Of a DNA stretch of 64,000 nt, positions 1 to 14,605 are shown one piece after another (the first letter of the stretch is position 1; the number at the start of each line of letters is the position of its first letter). A program made the position numbers and the translations under genes. The stretch spans positions 36,219,609 through 36,283,608 of the forward strand of contig CM041084.1 in assembly GCA_023079485.1 (NCBI GenBank), given 5' to 3'. Origin of the DNA: Archilochus colubris. Lineage: Eukaryota; Chordata; Aves; Apodiformes; Trochilidae. The notes under the pieces are model-generated. The model worked only from the letters and a program-made list of their open reading frames with translations. It was not told the origin of the DNA and ran no database searches.

Positions 1-3000
1 CATAAACATCAAGAATTAATTTCTGCAGTAAACATTAACTTTGAGGGGGCCAGGACTTCACTCTTGTGTCCCAGTAATGTAGTACAGGTTATTTCCTGCT
101 GTTTTCTTGTGTCTGTTTCAAACATTCTTATTCACTATTGGGTTAATCATCTACTAAATACTGTCTCCAGGTGGTTTGGGTTTATTGTTGTTATCTCCAT
201 GGCCCCAAGGGACTTTATCTTCCAAAGAATTGAGGGGAGCCCAAGCCCAGTGATACTATGCAAGAAATAGAGACAGAAACAAAATACATCAGCAACTGTA
301 TCAGCATGCTTTGGTTTATACCACATTCTGGTTTGAACATAAGGGTTTTTTTAAGCACTTAGCATACACCCTGAAGTCTCAAGTTGCTCCAGATTGCGTA
401 AGGAGGTAAAAATGATGTTTGTTAAAGAGGTGCAGAGAACTGAGGAAAAAAAATGAACCATGAACTAATGGGTGGGGTACAATTAAGAGAAACTTTGTAG
501 GTTAAGATTTATAATCCGTATTTAGGTGACTGCTGATGTGTCCATAGCCACATACCTTTATCCCGTGCTCACATCAAATTTGAATGAGAATTGTCCTACT
601 TATTAGGCTTTCAGAAAGGGGGTTGGTTCTTACTTATGCCACAGATCCTATAGACAAACCACTTATTTTACCTTAAGTATCTTCTTCCTGTAAAACAGTG
701 AGTATTTTCCTCTATTACAGAAGAATTTGAAAGGTAGATTTATTAGTGGTTGTGAGATGATTAACTACTATGAGAATAAAGGCAGTAATCAAAGACTGGG
801 ATTTAGAAAAGCAAGTTTGGGATATAGGAAGGTTACTTAATAGACTTAGGAGTTGGATTCATGGCTTGAGAATTTGAATACTGAGGATCCTTATCAGATA
901 TGGAATAATTTTAATTCAAACAGGCATTGATGTTGTCAAAGTGGAAAATCTGGAGAGAAAAGTATAGAATTCTTGATCAACAAAGAGTTTACATTTTGTA
1001 AAATCTTTATTCTTTATGATGTTTGTTCATCTTCAAAATATCAACCTCTATAGAAATCAAATTAATTTTTTCTCATGTTGTTCTGAATAATGCAGAAAAC
1101 AAATGACTGAATTTAGCTCTCATAAATAAAAACATAGAGGAATCAATTCATCTACACCCTGAAGGAAGAAGGGTGAGGCTAACCAAGGACTGGATCAAGT
1201 GTTAAATGAGTGTTTTATATCAATTTTCAGCAAAGGTGATGTGTAAAGAGGATAATGCTAGATACTCCTCCATGCCTCTCCAACACCACAATTGTTCTTT
1301 CCAAATTCTTGCACAGGCTAAAGCTGTTTCCCTGCCTAAATACTTGTCATTTGATGGTTCCACTTCTGTCATTTAAATTTTTTTTCATGTTTTTATGTCT
1401 TTGTATTACAGTAGGACCAGTTCTGGATGTTATTTTTTTCTTGCCTTCTTAAGCAATTGTTCTAAGGTTTTAAAGTTTCTCCATCTCTTTCTAAAGAGCA
1501 ACATGATGTTTAGTGACAAAGTTTTTGCATTACTGTATTAAATAGAAAAAGCTTGAAGTTACATTCCTTTTGAAGTTTTCAGAGTTACATGAATTTTTTT
1601 GACTACTTAAAGCTATAACAACAAAAGGTATTTGACAAAAATGAGGATAGAGCAACAAAAGTTATGTCCAAGTAAAAGCAAAAATTAAGTTTCTACAATT
1701 CAGAATCTTCATTCTGACAGCATATGCAAGCCTAGTAGCAAGGATTTATTAATATGGGTATTCACAAGTCCTATGCAAAGACTGAGAATAGCCAATATAG
1801 TATCTATATCTATGAAAAGAAGCAAAAAGGTAATCCAGGCAAGTACAGATCTGTAAATAGGATTTCAGCAGTATACAGACAGAACAGATTGTAAAAGAGC
1901 ATGAAGAAAAATTGAATCCAGGTTAATTAGAACATTGGTATCAGAAAGGTAGATCAGCTTACATAAACCCAGTAGCTTTTAAAATTAGTTAATAGATTTC
2001 TTAGATGATGACAATGGATTTAATTTATTCTTCAAGATAGTAATTATTTTTACAGGAGAACTGTCAGAAGAATAAGGAACTGCCAAAAGAAGAGACTGTC
2101 AAAAATGTTTTCATGGCTGGTCTTGGGAATGATCCTATTAAACATGTTCATATAGGAGTGGGAAGTACATTTATATCTGTGAGGTGTACAGACAGAAAAA
2201 GGGGGTAGCTTCACCTTAACAAAGGACCGGATCATCAGAAAAGGAGACCCAGATGATTTTGTTGATGCAAGTGATGACATGAGATGGAATTCAATAGCAC
2301 AGCTTTCAAAGCCAGGGATTTGAGGGACAGTAATTAAATTTTTTTTCTTCGATGTAATACATATCTATCAGTTGAAGACAGTGTAAAAGAAATATGAACA
2401 TGCTAGTTTTCCTTGATAGTGACTGTCAGTAGCCATGCAAAGAAACTTTGAAAGTCTATTGTAATTGTAAAATTCTATTAGAATTGTAAAATGGACTGTA
2501 ATCAAAGATATTTCCTTTTATATCATTGTTCAGGGCATTGACAAGTTCTGGTCACTTGTGTTCATGAAAGACGACCTTAAAATGGAAGCAGAGAAAGACT
2601 ACCAGTGTTCTTATAGGAATGGAGAATTAATCTGATGAAAAGATTAAAAGAGAGGGTTTGTTAAGCCTAGATAAACAAAGGTTGAGAGAAGTCATGAGTA
2701 TACTCAGGAGTGTTAAAGGCAACAGGTGTTTAACTGAAAAGGTAATAGTGGCACAAGAGCAATGTTTCTAAAATTATAATGAATAAATATAGTGAGGATA
2801 TTAGCAGCAGGTTTCTAACTACTATTGGAGTTGTGGGGTTTTTTGCCTTCCATATGATTACAATGTAAAGAAAGTAATTCGCTTGAATATGGTAAGGTAT
2901 AGGAGAGTTCGTGTTCTTAAGTAGATGAATTTCTGCAGCAGAGAAACTGCAATGCAAGACATAGTGTATTTCAGAGTTTCTACAGATCACTCAAAGGAAT

Positions 3001-4540
3001 CAGGAAGCAAATACCTTGGTTCCTCCCTTCTCAGAAAGAACTTGTCACCCTTTCCTCTCCCCAAGCATTCAGGCTGGCAGCAATAAGTGATCTTTTTTTA
3101 TTTTTTTTTTTTTTTCCCCTTTCTCTGAGGTTTAGGTATAATTGCATTCTAGGATTACTGGGGGGATTTATTAAACTTCAGCAATCTGCTACTGGAGAGA
3201 GCCTCCCCTTTCTTCTTCTTGCAGGACTTCACACTTCTGTAAACTGGTGTTTGGTTATGCGTTTGTTAGGAGGTGCAAGGCAGCTTTTGGTGGCTCATGG
3301 AGCCTGGTGACACGTGGCACAGAGGTTACATGAAACGTTCCAAATGAAGCCTTGACTATGTGGCTGTGTCTGACTTTGCTGGACTTATACAAACTGCTGC
3401 TACTTCAAGTTTCCTGTGCCAATGGCTTAGAGCTTTGATGCTGCAGTCGGGCTCATACCAGTAGTGACCTGCTTCACTGAAATTTTCTTCAGAAATTTTA
3501 TATCAACATATCAACAATATGCAGTTGCTTTGCTGGACAGATTCAATTGGCTACACAAATACAGGATGTGTGCTTCTGGAAAGAAAAGAAAAAGAGGCTT
3601 TACAAAGTGTTTGTTAATTTATTATGAATTTTTTCCTTCAATTTTAAAGTGAAATTGTACAATGTCATTCACTTTTTCTTTTTTCCTCCTTTTGATAGTG
3701 AAAAACAAAACTAAACTGATTGGGGTTTCACACATGTTGGAAAAACCACCAAAGATGTATGCAAATTTTTCGTGGTATTATTTGTCTATCTCTGATTTCC
3801 AACAAAATTTTTACCCAAAGACAGCTAGACTTCAAAACTCAGAACTGGCCATTCTCAGAATGAATCATTTGTAAGGTAGTGGTTCTACAACAGATCTGAG
3901 AAAATTCTAAGTTTCAAACTGCATTTTGGCTTCTCACAGTCTCAAAAGGAAATTAGTGAACTATGAGAAACAAGTCTGCCACACAGATTCACTCATCTGC
4001 ACACAGACTGAAACCAGTGAATTTTGCATACCAGTAGTATAAACTAATTATGATCTGCCTGCTCAAATTTAGCAGAAGTGTTTGAAATCTCTTATTCAAA
4101 TTGTAAAATGCCATAACGTTGACAAATATGGGGATCTGAGAGGGACTAAAGCTCCATCCAGTTGCAAAATGTGGAATTGTTCATACCTATGCAATTATGT
4201 TAAAGAGAACACAATTCATTTCTGGTCTCTTGGCACTGTCACCATTACTATATCCATGTCTTTGAATAGCCTTGTTTAATGAAGCCCATTGGATACTTAG
4301 AACTTTTACTGGCTTCAGTGGTTATTTTTTAAGTGTTCCAGTGCAGCTGCCTTCAAGTTTTTCATGATATGAATATTTTACCATTTCTAAATACCGAAGG
4401 TTGTGTTCCTTAATTACTGGGGGCTTGCAGTATCTAAAACACACTAGATGCATATAAAATATCTTTAAATCCTAGAAACCAAATTTTCAGTATCAGATCA
4501 ATCTATATTAAAGATAATAGCACTGTGTTTTATGTGTATA

Positions 4541-4557
4541 TGTGTGTGTGTGTGTGT
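4541..4557. repeat. (TG)n microsatellite
   Basis: A pure run of about eight TG units follows a TGTGTATA lead-in. It is short enough to be stable, though it may vary in length between individuals. Confidence 0.85.
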
Positions 4558-4617
4558 CTCCAGCTGTGGGCATGACTAGAGATAAGGAAACATAAATCTT
4601 GTAAGCAAGAAATCAGT

Positions 4618-4639
4618 AATGACAATTCAAATTGTCATT
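4618..4639. repeat. Near-perfect 22-bp palindrome
   Basis: Arms of 10 bp (AATGACAATT and its exact reverse complement) are separated by only 2 bases. It could form a small cruciform or be a dimeric protein-binding site. The arms do not extend further, so it is not a pre-miRNA. Confidence 0.75.
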
Positions 4640-7600
4640 CAAGAAGATGCTAATGAAAGCAGCTGTGTTTGGAGGTAAAAAGGACTTTTTCATTTTTCCA
4701 GAAAAATCCTCCAAGTCACTGAATTTAACCCCTTTACATCTATAATCCTATACCTTCTTCAAAACTTACAAGTGTCTCAGCCTGAGTGTATATTCTAGTA
4801 ATATATTACTGGGGTGAATTATCTTCATTTTTAATGGTGAACACATGGTAGAGAAAACCATGGTAAAGTTGAAAGTTGAGTTCATTTTAAGATTTCCTGA
4901 TATTTGAAACATTTACCAGTAGAAAAATTTTCCAAGAAATAGTTACATACCCAAATGCTGTAAAAAGTTTGGCTGAAAAAACCCACAAGTGCACATTATT
5001 AATTATTAAACTGTTTATATTATGTTGTATATTTTAAGTATTGGTTTTGCTTGAATAATAAAGTGGTGGCTTGATTTAAAGAACTCCACTCCATTTTCTG
5101 GGTTTTGAATTAGGGATGATTGCAGGAACTTGCTTGTGAATATAAGGGAGAATAACTTCAAAAGGGACATGCACTGTGATCCTTAAAATTTAAAGCTCAG
5201 ATGCTTCCCAGCCCTGAATGTGCCTGAATTTACTAAGCACCTAACCACCTTGAGCTACTTAATTTATAATTGCACCTAAATTTTATGCATAGGTAAGTGT
5301 GTAAATGCACCTTGTTTAGATCTTTATCTCTGGAAGGGCCAGGAAACCAGACCAGATAAAATTATCTGGAGTTTGAGTCCCAGTCCTAATACTTTTTTCT
5401 GTCAGCATTTGTTTCATCAGCTCTGTGCTTAGCTTGTTGGCTTTTGTGAATCCTTTTCACAGATGCCAAATTCTCTCTGTGCAAGCAAGACAAGCCAGGC
5501 CACTCAACTTTGTAAAACAGTGTCTAGAAGTTAGATATTGGAATATTTGCAACATTTAGCATTTGTCAAATCACTTTGAGGGTATAATCCCAGCTCCATA
5601 TGAATTTTCCTGACAATATTCCTTTTTGTTGCAGGTTGGTCAGGCTAGAAAATCAGCACATACATTCTTCTGGACTGTCTGGACTATATCACTGCTAGCT
5701 ATTGAAACCAGTGGTTTTCATGAAGGTATCAGATAGTTTTAGACAAGGCCTTTTTACCAGAGAGAAAGTGAACACTGTTTTAGTAAGGTGGGCCATTACA
5801 CTGACCTCAATCAAAGTGTTAATCAGCAATATGATGGATACTTAAAATTAGACTTAATGAACTTTTTGATAGCATGGATAAGTAATGCAGAATTTCAGGT
5901 GACATAATTTTCCTAAACAGATTTCCATTCCAAGACCTCCTCAAGAACAGGAGTTGAGCAGATACAGCAACACAGAGCCAGGGAGCCACCACACAGCACC
6001 GTCTAGGCTGTTCCTAAGGTAACTCTCATTGTGTAACTGTGTGCTGATGTAGAACAAACATATTTTTCCTTGGCGTGTTTGTGTAGATGTCTTTTAAGCC
6101 TCAGGTTGCCTCCTGTTTGCTTTTAGCCCACTTTCTCCAGGAGTCTCTGTTTCTGTAGAATTCTTCTTAGCCAGAACAGTGAGAGAATAGGAGCAACCAG
6201 AGTAATGCAAAAGCTGAGGCAGGATGAATACACAGCTGGGGAACTGCAAGGGGCATTGAGGAAAGCAGAGCCGTAGGATTTTAAGCTTAATGGCAAAGTG
6301 GCCAGACTTGGTGTTCCCAACTGAAAACATACTTCAGAGAGAAGTCCTCTTAAACATGTTATAGCTCTTGAACTGATTTAGGGACTCAGTAGGCTCATGA
6401 GGTCTATCATGGTTGTTTAGCTCACATTTAAGCTCAACTTCCCTGGCTACTCATAGTTAGAATTTGGCTAATCCTCTATACTACTTCTCCAGATGGGGAA
6501 AGTCAGCTGTGTGTAGGACTGGCTTTGGTTTGAACTCTGCCCATCAAGGAAGAATTTATTTGACTGGCAGTAGGTCAGGGTTGAATTTGCTCACCCATCA
6601 GTTGTCTAAGTTGATATGTGAACTCAGAAGCTTGAAGCTTGTGCTCAGAAAAGGGTACACAGTTTGTACAGACTCATTGGATCAAAAAAAATGAGTGTAT
6701 ACGCCACAGGCTGGCATTCCTCCAAGGTAGGGAGTTGGCTAGGTTCTGATATTCAAGTGATAATAGCTGAATCATTGTATCAGACAACCAAGCATTTTTA
6801 TAAGAGGGTTTGGCAGAAAAGATGTTACTGTTAATCCATAAGGCGGCTGTTGAAGTTTTAGAGGCTGTTGAGAAAAAAACAGATAGAAAGCATGAATCAC
6901 ACAGCAAGAAAAATCAGAGGATAGATTTATGATCATGAAGGGGTCTGACAGTGGCTCCACTTAGAAAATGAGAGCTTAGAGAATGTGAATGTGTTCTGTG
7001 GGACTTGGATTTCACTTGTCATTCCACTGTAGGCTATCAAATAGTAAAGGGGACTTTACTGTTTGATTTAACAAGAAGGTTGGTGTCCAAAGGGCAGTCT
7101 GCTGCCCTCCCCACCCACATCCTCACCTTACTTCCCTGGTGTCGACTACAGCAAATGTGCAGCTAAAGAGTGAGTCACATCAGTAAACTAAGAGTAATTT
7201 TTTTATGTGTTATTCTTCTGTCAGATCAGTGAACTGAACTGAATAAGCACTGAATACAAGTGAAAAATCAGCAAGGCACACTTTGGCAAGTGAAGAGTGG
7301 AAACAGCATGCAGTCAAATTGAAGCACTGCATCCTTAGATCCATGGGACCAATGGTACCAGATTAGCAGCAGGTTTAAAGCCATATAGCTGTACTGGTCT
7401 TAATAGTTCTACCCTAGTTTACAGCTGTTGGTTTAGATTAGTTTAAAGGTGTAAATTCACAAGCTGGTAAGCAACTAGTTTCTCTTCCTGTAGGAAGTAT
7501 TGATATATTTACTCTTTCAGAAAGTATTTTTTAAAAAATTAAAAGGAAAATCTGCTCAAAATCCATAAAAAGCATCTTGAAGACAAGCAAAAGAGTATTT

Positions 7601-10600
7601 TTTAGCCAGTTGTATGGGGTTCTTTTGAAATTGTCTCTGGCCAAAGATAGTTCTAAGACTCTGAACTTGGAGTGCATGCGTATTTATCCATGTACATCTG
7701 TGTATACACCCTTATCTTGCAATGAAAATACTGTATATTAGCAGACCAGTGATTCTTTCATTAGTCTTAAAGTATTTACCAGCAAAGAAAATGAAGGGAG
7801 AATTCTATGATAGGAAGTGAGAAAAATATGATTGCAAAATCCTTTGAAGGCTACAGGCAATGATATATATTTTTTCTTAATAATGAAATCCACAGGCATC
7901 ATCTGCTGTTGTTGGTGAGAACTCTTCTGTCTGTCACAAGAAAGTATGGTTTGAGACTACTGAAGTAAGATGCAGAGATTCCTGTAAGGCTTTCTTTTAG
8001 GTCAAGAGAAGGGGTGTCTCCAACCTGGGCATGTTCACTAGAATGTAGGGTTCAGGGATGTTAATCACTGCTGCTTTTATCAGACAGCTTTGTTAAGATC
8101 AATTTTTTTTTTTTTTTCCAAATTACAAGGGACCTAGAGCAAACTTCTGAGCAGTTATTAACAAGTCTACATTTGCTGGAAGTACTGAGTACCTTCACGT
8201 GCACAGCAATAGCTGGGAGTTACACAATATCTATATCATTTTTCACAGCTTTGTCATTAGCTGGTAATGATTTGATTATTTTGCAGATGAATCACAGTAT
8301 AAATCTCTTTCACAAACACTACCTCCAAGTATTAATCAAAACCATTAAGGCAAAGCAGTCAGTGCAAATTAAAAAATTTGCATGTCTAAATTAAAAATTG
8401 CAGTAATACATCATAAATAAATCTTTTAAATTCTCTATGGTCTGTATGAGCATCCCCTTTTTGTGGCTGTAATGAGCCCATGAATACAGCTCCTTTACCC
8501 CCCCATCTTTTTAATCTGTTTGTAATCGAATTTTATAGGTAGAATTCAGGTCTTTCTCTTTGAGGTCCACGTTGGATCTTATTTGAGAAAGAAATCATTT
8601 TTCTCTCTTCGTCTTTCAGAAACCCAGCAAGAGAGAAAGACACAGACTCAAAGACAAGTGTGAAAGACAGGAGTTCAAACCCATCACATATAATTTGCAG
8701 TGTCTTTGGCTATAGCAAAGTAAATATTTGCAAAGGGTGATACATCTTATGCAAATAACTTTGAACTATGAAGAAAATGACTGAGTTGTGGTTTAGGTAC
8801 TATTTCATTTTAGAACTATTAACACCTTATTTCCAGCATGGAAAGGATTAGAGGAACACTCATTAATATAAGCCAATTCTAAGATTTATAACACACTCTT
8901 CTTTACTATAAATAAATTCAGAAATGTTAAAGAACAGCTCAGAAACTTGCATTTTTCAGTGAATTTCTGTCCTTCACTTGGAAAGCAGTATTCAGGGTAT
9001 GCAGTTTTGTTGGCCTGTTGCTGCCATTTTACAAGTTGATGAAGCTGGCCTCTTATAAGAATTTTGTTCACTTTTTCTAATCTCTGGCAAAGGGCATTTT
9101 GTGAAGAAATTTCTTGCAAAGAAGCAAATAGAGATTTCAAGGTGTTTGCCAGTTGACACCCTTCAGAACAATTACTTTCCCAACATCAAGTTTGTTGTGA
9201 CCAGTTTGAGTATCAGCTGTTGCTTTTTCTTTTGGCTTCACTGTCTTGTTGCAATCTGATGTCTAAACTGACTCCAAAAAGGAACCTCTGTACTAGATCT
9301 GCAACAACTCTGATGAGTCCTAGGATCCAAATCTTTTCTCCTTCAGTGATTTCCTTTCAAGGTCACTGGCCTTTACTTTCTTTGAGGGTGCAGAGTAAAA
9401 AATTACACAACCAAGATTGATCCTAGCAAAAAAATAACAATTAAACAAAATGTTAAAACCAGAGTAAAAGTAATAAAAAATTGCTTCTTGAAACTGACTA
9501 GATTTACATATAAAATGTGCAAACATGAAAAGAAAAAAACCAAAACCAAACCTTGCAGATCTTACATTTGCTTGCCAATAATTCTCCGTGTCAAGAGATA
9601 TGGGCTTAGTTGATTTATTAATTGCTCATTTGGGTGAATGAGGAAAGACTTTAGTGATAATTAGTAGCTTACCTTTCAGAGGTAACATACTTAATGATGT
9701 ACTTAAAGACAAGTCTGAATATCTGCTCTTGCCAGTTTCTGCCTGGTTGCTATAAATGGTTCATTTGTCATTTCTTTTGTTACATTCCACTGTACATACA
9801 TACAGAGTTCAACATTAGATCTTCAAATTAGGAGGGAACCCTGAAGTTTGCAGATGGAATTGCATTTCAGGTGTTTTTTTTCCATGGATGATTTCATTTA
9901 GCCTTCCAGGCCACAGACAGATAAAGAGCATTCCTAACTGTTACCTAATATTTAGATTTAGGAACTGAAAATCAAGATCCAACATTTTGAGCTAGTGATC
10001 TTTGATCCATGGAAAATGTAGTGGCACTTCATTATTAGATACTAATTAATGGTTTGCAATTTGGCAATTCTCTAAGACTTTCAGTTTATACATTCAAAAT
10101 GACTTACAAAACATTACATTCCAAACATTATATTTCAAATATAATAATTAGAGTACACCTGTTTTGCATGGAAACTTCAGAAATGAGAACAGTTTACAAT
10201 TTATGTGTCCAGCATATGAGGTCCACTAGAAGATCTGGGCATAGGATCTGATGGCCCTTAGTGATCATTCGGACAAAGTTTAATAAAGTTGCTGGGTTTC
10301 TGAAAGACGAAGAGAGAAAAATGATTTCTTTCTCAAAATAGCCAAAGTTTCGGACAAGCAGCTTAATAAACAATGACATGAACCAACTAGATATGAGAAA
10401 AAAGAAATTCAGATTCATAGCTCAGTAATATTAATGAAACAAGAATGAAAAAACCTTTTTATTGTTTAAAATTTAAAAAATTATATTGAATCCATTCCTT
10501 CAATTACATTCAATAAAGACCATTCATGTTTTTGATAGGTGGAGGATACTACTTTTTATTTTTTAGTTGAAATGTCGCTGTCAACTTATTTGGCTTTTAT

Positions 10601-13334
10601 TTTAGAATTCTTTTCACAGGTTTGAGATTGTTACAAAAGAACCTGATGGCTTAGAAAACATTACTTCCAAGATTGTTTTGTTTCACCACGGTTCAAAGAG
10701 AAGAGAGCTTCCAACTTTTCCACTGTGAAATGGAACAGGACTTGGGGTGGTATACAAAGCAAGATATCTTTTGTCCCTACAAAACCCATGAAAGTACATA
10801 TTACATCACTGTGATCTCATATTTGCACACTGAAGCTATAGAGTGAAGGAAGTGACTGTGCAGTTGACCTAATTTTCAAAATTTTAGCAACACTGATGAT
10901 TAGCTGATGTTTACTTCTTATTTAGTTCTCATAAGGGCATTTGAGCAGATGAAGATTTCCAGCAGTGCTAAACTGGTATTGTAGACAATAAAATTTTACA
11001 GACACCTCCTCCCCCAAAACATGTATTGAATAACTTTTGCCTTCTATTAGCTTCTGTTTCTGATTTTTTCTCTTCCTGTAGTGGAGACTTACTGTAAAGC
11101 CACTGCATGAGAGAGCAAGTCTTTTCTATTGAGAAAGTCTCTTAGGAAGTAAGTTCTGCTAAACATTTAATTCGAAAGCACAGTGTTACTTTAGTACGAG
11201 TTATTATTTCTACTTTTACAATTCTGTGATCCAATGTTTTCCCTCTACTAATCAATGTATGTACACAGTAATAATCACGTAGAAGTCTATACATATGGTT
11301 CTTAGCATCAGGCTTACACTCACACATTTATTTAGTTTGCGGATTTCAAGAAAGTAAACCTCTCATTATTGTTGCCTGCAGATCTAAGGGCTTTGAGACT
11401 GCCTTCAGTGTTATACAAGTAGGTCCAGTCTACCTTCTTTATCATATATATTGGATTTTTTTCTTAAAACAGTAAGATGATAAAATCATTCCTGTCTCAG
11501 TGTCTTGTAGTTCTTCTTTACCTCTAGCTTGCCAGAGTGAGTAGTGACTTGGTAGGTGGCTTAATTCATCTGTTCTTCAAGTGTTCTTCTAAGGTTCAGT
11601 TACAGTCCACTTGGTATGGATTATTTTGACACTTTTTTAGGCAGCCATTTTGTTTTATCTACAATGTAGAATCTTCACTTATAGTCTGACCCTTCTAGAT
11701 TTTCTGTATGTTGCTATAAACTTTGTTCATACTGTTCAGACAGACGTTTGTGCTTCTAGAAATTGTAAGTATAATGTTATTCTTAATGAAAATAAAAGAT
11801 ATTTTAGAAAATGCAGAACCACTTTTGGTTAAAGAAAGAAGGAAGGAGTTTGCTCAGATAAATCCTGGCCCAATAGAGTAAATTCAGGATTCATAAAAGT
11901 ATTTAAGCATTATTTGCTGTATCTGGATGGAGGAGCATTGGAGTTCCCTGTTGTCTAGTCTGCTGTCCAGATTTGGCACCTGGCAAGACTGTCATGGTGC
12001 AACTCACTGGAAATCCTACACACTCAGGTTTTTTCCTGTGATTGCAAGTGAATAATAGTATACTAACAACTAGGATTTGAAAAGTGCTGCTGCATTCACA
12101 GGCATAGCAAAAAGGCCAGATGATATTAAAAATCCAGACCATGCAGACCTCTCAATCATTAACACCTTCTACACAACAAATTTTCTTGAATGAACATTTT
12201 AATGGCTATGTGGAAAAATTCCTTTTATTTAACTCTTCAATAAATAGTATTTTAATCAATTCCAGCACTAAGCAGCATTAAGGTGTTTTCTAAAAAATCT
12301 GCTGAGATGGAAAGGCAGTGAGGATTCTCAGATCAACCTGGCGATGTGTGTTGATGTTTTGTTTTTAACTATCCAATAAAATTACTCAGATTAACAGGTC
12401 ACTCAGACTTTTCCAGGCTATCTTCATACTGGTGGGACCGGCAAATGCATCAGATAGGCTTTTTAAGTAACTGCACAGATAAAGTCTGGACAGTTTTACT
12501 ATATATGACTTGCCAGCTCAAGCAGAGAGACTGACAGTGTGGAAACAGCTTGTCAGAGCTCAGGTCATGGTTAAAAACTGCTAATGTTAATGCTGACAGC
12601 CTGTAAAGTCTCTGATATCCATGATACCTTTAGTCAAGTTATAAAACACTCCAGAGGAGTCTATTTCCTTCTCATTCATTATTTCATCAATTTCTGTCAT
12701 TACTGAAAGTATTTAACTAATTCTGTGAATATCCCTTGCTTTAATCTGTAGGATTGAAGCTGAAGCCTGTTAGCAGTACTCAGCACTACAGCATCCATCT
12801 CCCTTGTAAAGAGAAAGATGTGCTAGCAGATAGCCAAGAATGGCTGTGGCACAGTTAGCATCCTGCTCCATGATGCTCCCTGTGTGAGAACACTCTCTGA
12901 TTTAGCTGAGATTTGCTACAAATGAGGTCATAAATAGGGGCAGGCAGGTGATAATCTCAGTGGACGCTAGGAAATGAACATCATTGCTGAAATTCTGGTG
13001 AGAAATCACAAAAACAGCAAGAGCTGTATTGTCTTTCTGCAGACCTTCTTTTCACACAAATATTAGAGAAAGTATTTGTCATCTGTTATGTAGGGTAGTC
13101 CCTTCTTGCTGTGAGACGTGTTTTATATCCCGCATGAAGTCCAGCGTTCTATCTATGAAATAAAACTTCTTAAACTCAACTGTCTTGCTATTCTTTCAAT
13201 ATGAGATCAAACCTTCTCTTGTTTGGCTTAACTACTGCACTCTATTACCATAAAGTAGTGCCTTGATCCCAGAGAACCAATATGGCCACTCCTGCTGTAC
13301 ATCAGATCTAAAAGCTGTGTATTAGAAAAGACTG

Positions 13335-13965
13335 TAGAATCATAGAATTGGCTGGGTTGGAAGGGACCTCAGAGATCATCAAGTCCAACCTTTGATCCAC
13401 TACCACCACAGTTACCAGACCATGGCACTGAGTGCCACATCCAGTCTCTTTTTAAAAGCTCCAGGGATGGAGAATCCACTACTTCCCTGGGCAGCCCATT
13501 CCAATGCCTGATCACCCTCTACGTAAAGAAATTCTTTCTAATATCTTACCTAAACTTCCCCTGGCACAACTTAAGACCGTGCCCTCTTGTCTTGCTGAGA
13601 GTTGCCTGGGAAAAGAGACCAACACCCCCTTGGCTACACCCTCCTTTCAGGGAGTTGTAGAGAGTGATGAGGTCTCCCCTGAGCCTCCTCTTCTCCAGGC
13701 TGAACAGCCCCAGCTCCCTCAGCCTAGCCTCACAGGACTTGTGCTGGAGTCCCTTCACCAGCCTGGTTGCCCTCCTTTGGACCTGCTCCAGCACCTCAAT
13801 CTCCTTCCTAAACTGAGGGGCCCAGAACTGGACACAGGACTCCAGGTGTGGCCTCACCAGGGTTGAGTACAGGGGCAGAATCCCTTCCCTGGACCTGCTG
13901 GCCACACTGTTCCTGATGCAGGCCAGGATACCATTTGCCTTCTTGGCCACCTGGGCACACTGGCC
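13335..13965 (-). mobile_element. CR1 non-LTR retrotransposon, 5'-truncated
   Basis: The low-coordinate end carries the CR1 3' terminus in reverse complement (GAATCATAGAAT, then the conserved block ending in AGTCCAACC). The element therefore lies on the minus strand and runs from about 13965 down to 13335. Only about the last 630 bp of a multi-kilobase element remains, as is usual for CR1 copies truncated by incomplete reverse transcription. It contains the ORF2 C-terminal remnant at 13546-13950. The upper boundary is approximate: the match fades where TGGCCACACTG is duplicated near 13960. CR1 makes no regular target-site duplication, and none was looked for as proof. Confidence 0.93.
13546..13950 (-). 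pseudogene. CR1 ORF2 C-terminal remnant (reverse transcriptase end)
   Basis: This 134-residue frame encodes the region just past the reverse-transcriptase core of CR1 ORF2. Typical residues are [11 protein letters not shown] at about 27-37, [11 protein letters not shown] at about 58-68, and [20 protein letters not shown] at about 76-95. The full CR1 protein carries endonuclease and reverse-transcriptase domains; both catalytic parts are absent here because the element is truncated. The frame stops at a TAA (13546-13548) before the usual family C-terminus, so it is a dead remnant. The methionine start is incidental. The overlapping plus-strand 120-codon frame is its antisense shadow. Confidence 0.9.
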
Positions 13966-14516
13966 ACACTGTCACACATAGGAGCAGTGGAAAGAGTACA
14001 GCTTGGTGATAGGCTAGACACAGATGTAAATGGGTAATTAAGGAAGACTGGGAACCTTTTTTTGTCATTCGTTTTACGAGAATTTGAAAAGTTACTTGCA
14101 AATTCATTGAATGTACTCTTGGCCAAGGAAAAGAAAATATAGCATGGAAGTAGTGTTGTTTACTATAGAGGTCACACAGACTGAAAAATAGCTGGATATA
14201 AGAGAGAAAACTGGAAGAAATAGAATATGAAAGAAATGCAATTTAGAAGAATAGAAATAAAAGAATCAGGACATGGATTTCAAGTCCAAGGATCCCAGCA
14301 GTTATTCTGGGGTTTTCTCCTGCCAATCCAAATGCTGTAGTGCAAATATTACTGAAATAAAAAGTTCACAAGTTAACTCCATGCTGTCAAAGATATCTCA
14401 CCATTAAAAAACAGTGTATGTAAGAGCAAAGGTGGAGTTCAGACCATTTGAATTTGAACTGAACCTTTCCTTGAAACAGAGCATACTAAAAAGAACATAG
14501 CTATTTTTTTGAAAAG

Positions 14517-14605
14517 ATCACAGAAGAGCAGAATTATTGAGGTTGGAAGAGGATTCTGCAGATCATTTAGTCCCGCTTCTCCTTCTCAGAGCAGTCAAAT
14601 TTATC
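14517..14605 (-). mobile_element. Decayed CR1 3'-end fragment
   Basis: About 90 bp resemble the CR1 3' tail in reverse complement. Recognisable pieces are GATCACAGAAGAGCAGAAT, GAGGTTGGAAGAGGA, GATCATTTAGTCC and CTCAGAGCAGTCAA. It is more diverged than the copy at 13.3 kb and seems to be a separate, older insertion from another subfamily. Boundaries are approximate. Confidence 0.7.

Larger units (their letters stand above)
1..13334. other. AT-rich non-coding sequence, no gene seen
   Basis: No frame here has a recognisable domain, and all are under about 90 codons. The stretch holds simple runs (T15 at 3101-3115, T15 at 8103-8117), a short TG repeat at 4541-4557 and a perfect small palindrome at 4618-4639. 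I see no CR1 or LTR remnant that I can defend. It could be intergenic or intronic; the sequence alone does not say which. Confidence 0.7.

Noticed and set aside
13504..13866. 120-codon plus-strand frame
   Set aside because: It is antisense to the CR1 ORF2 remnant, where the minus-strand translation matches the retrotransposon protein.
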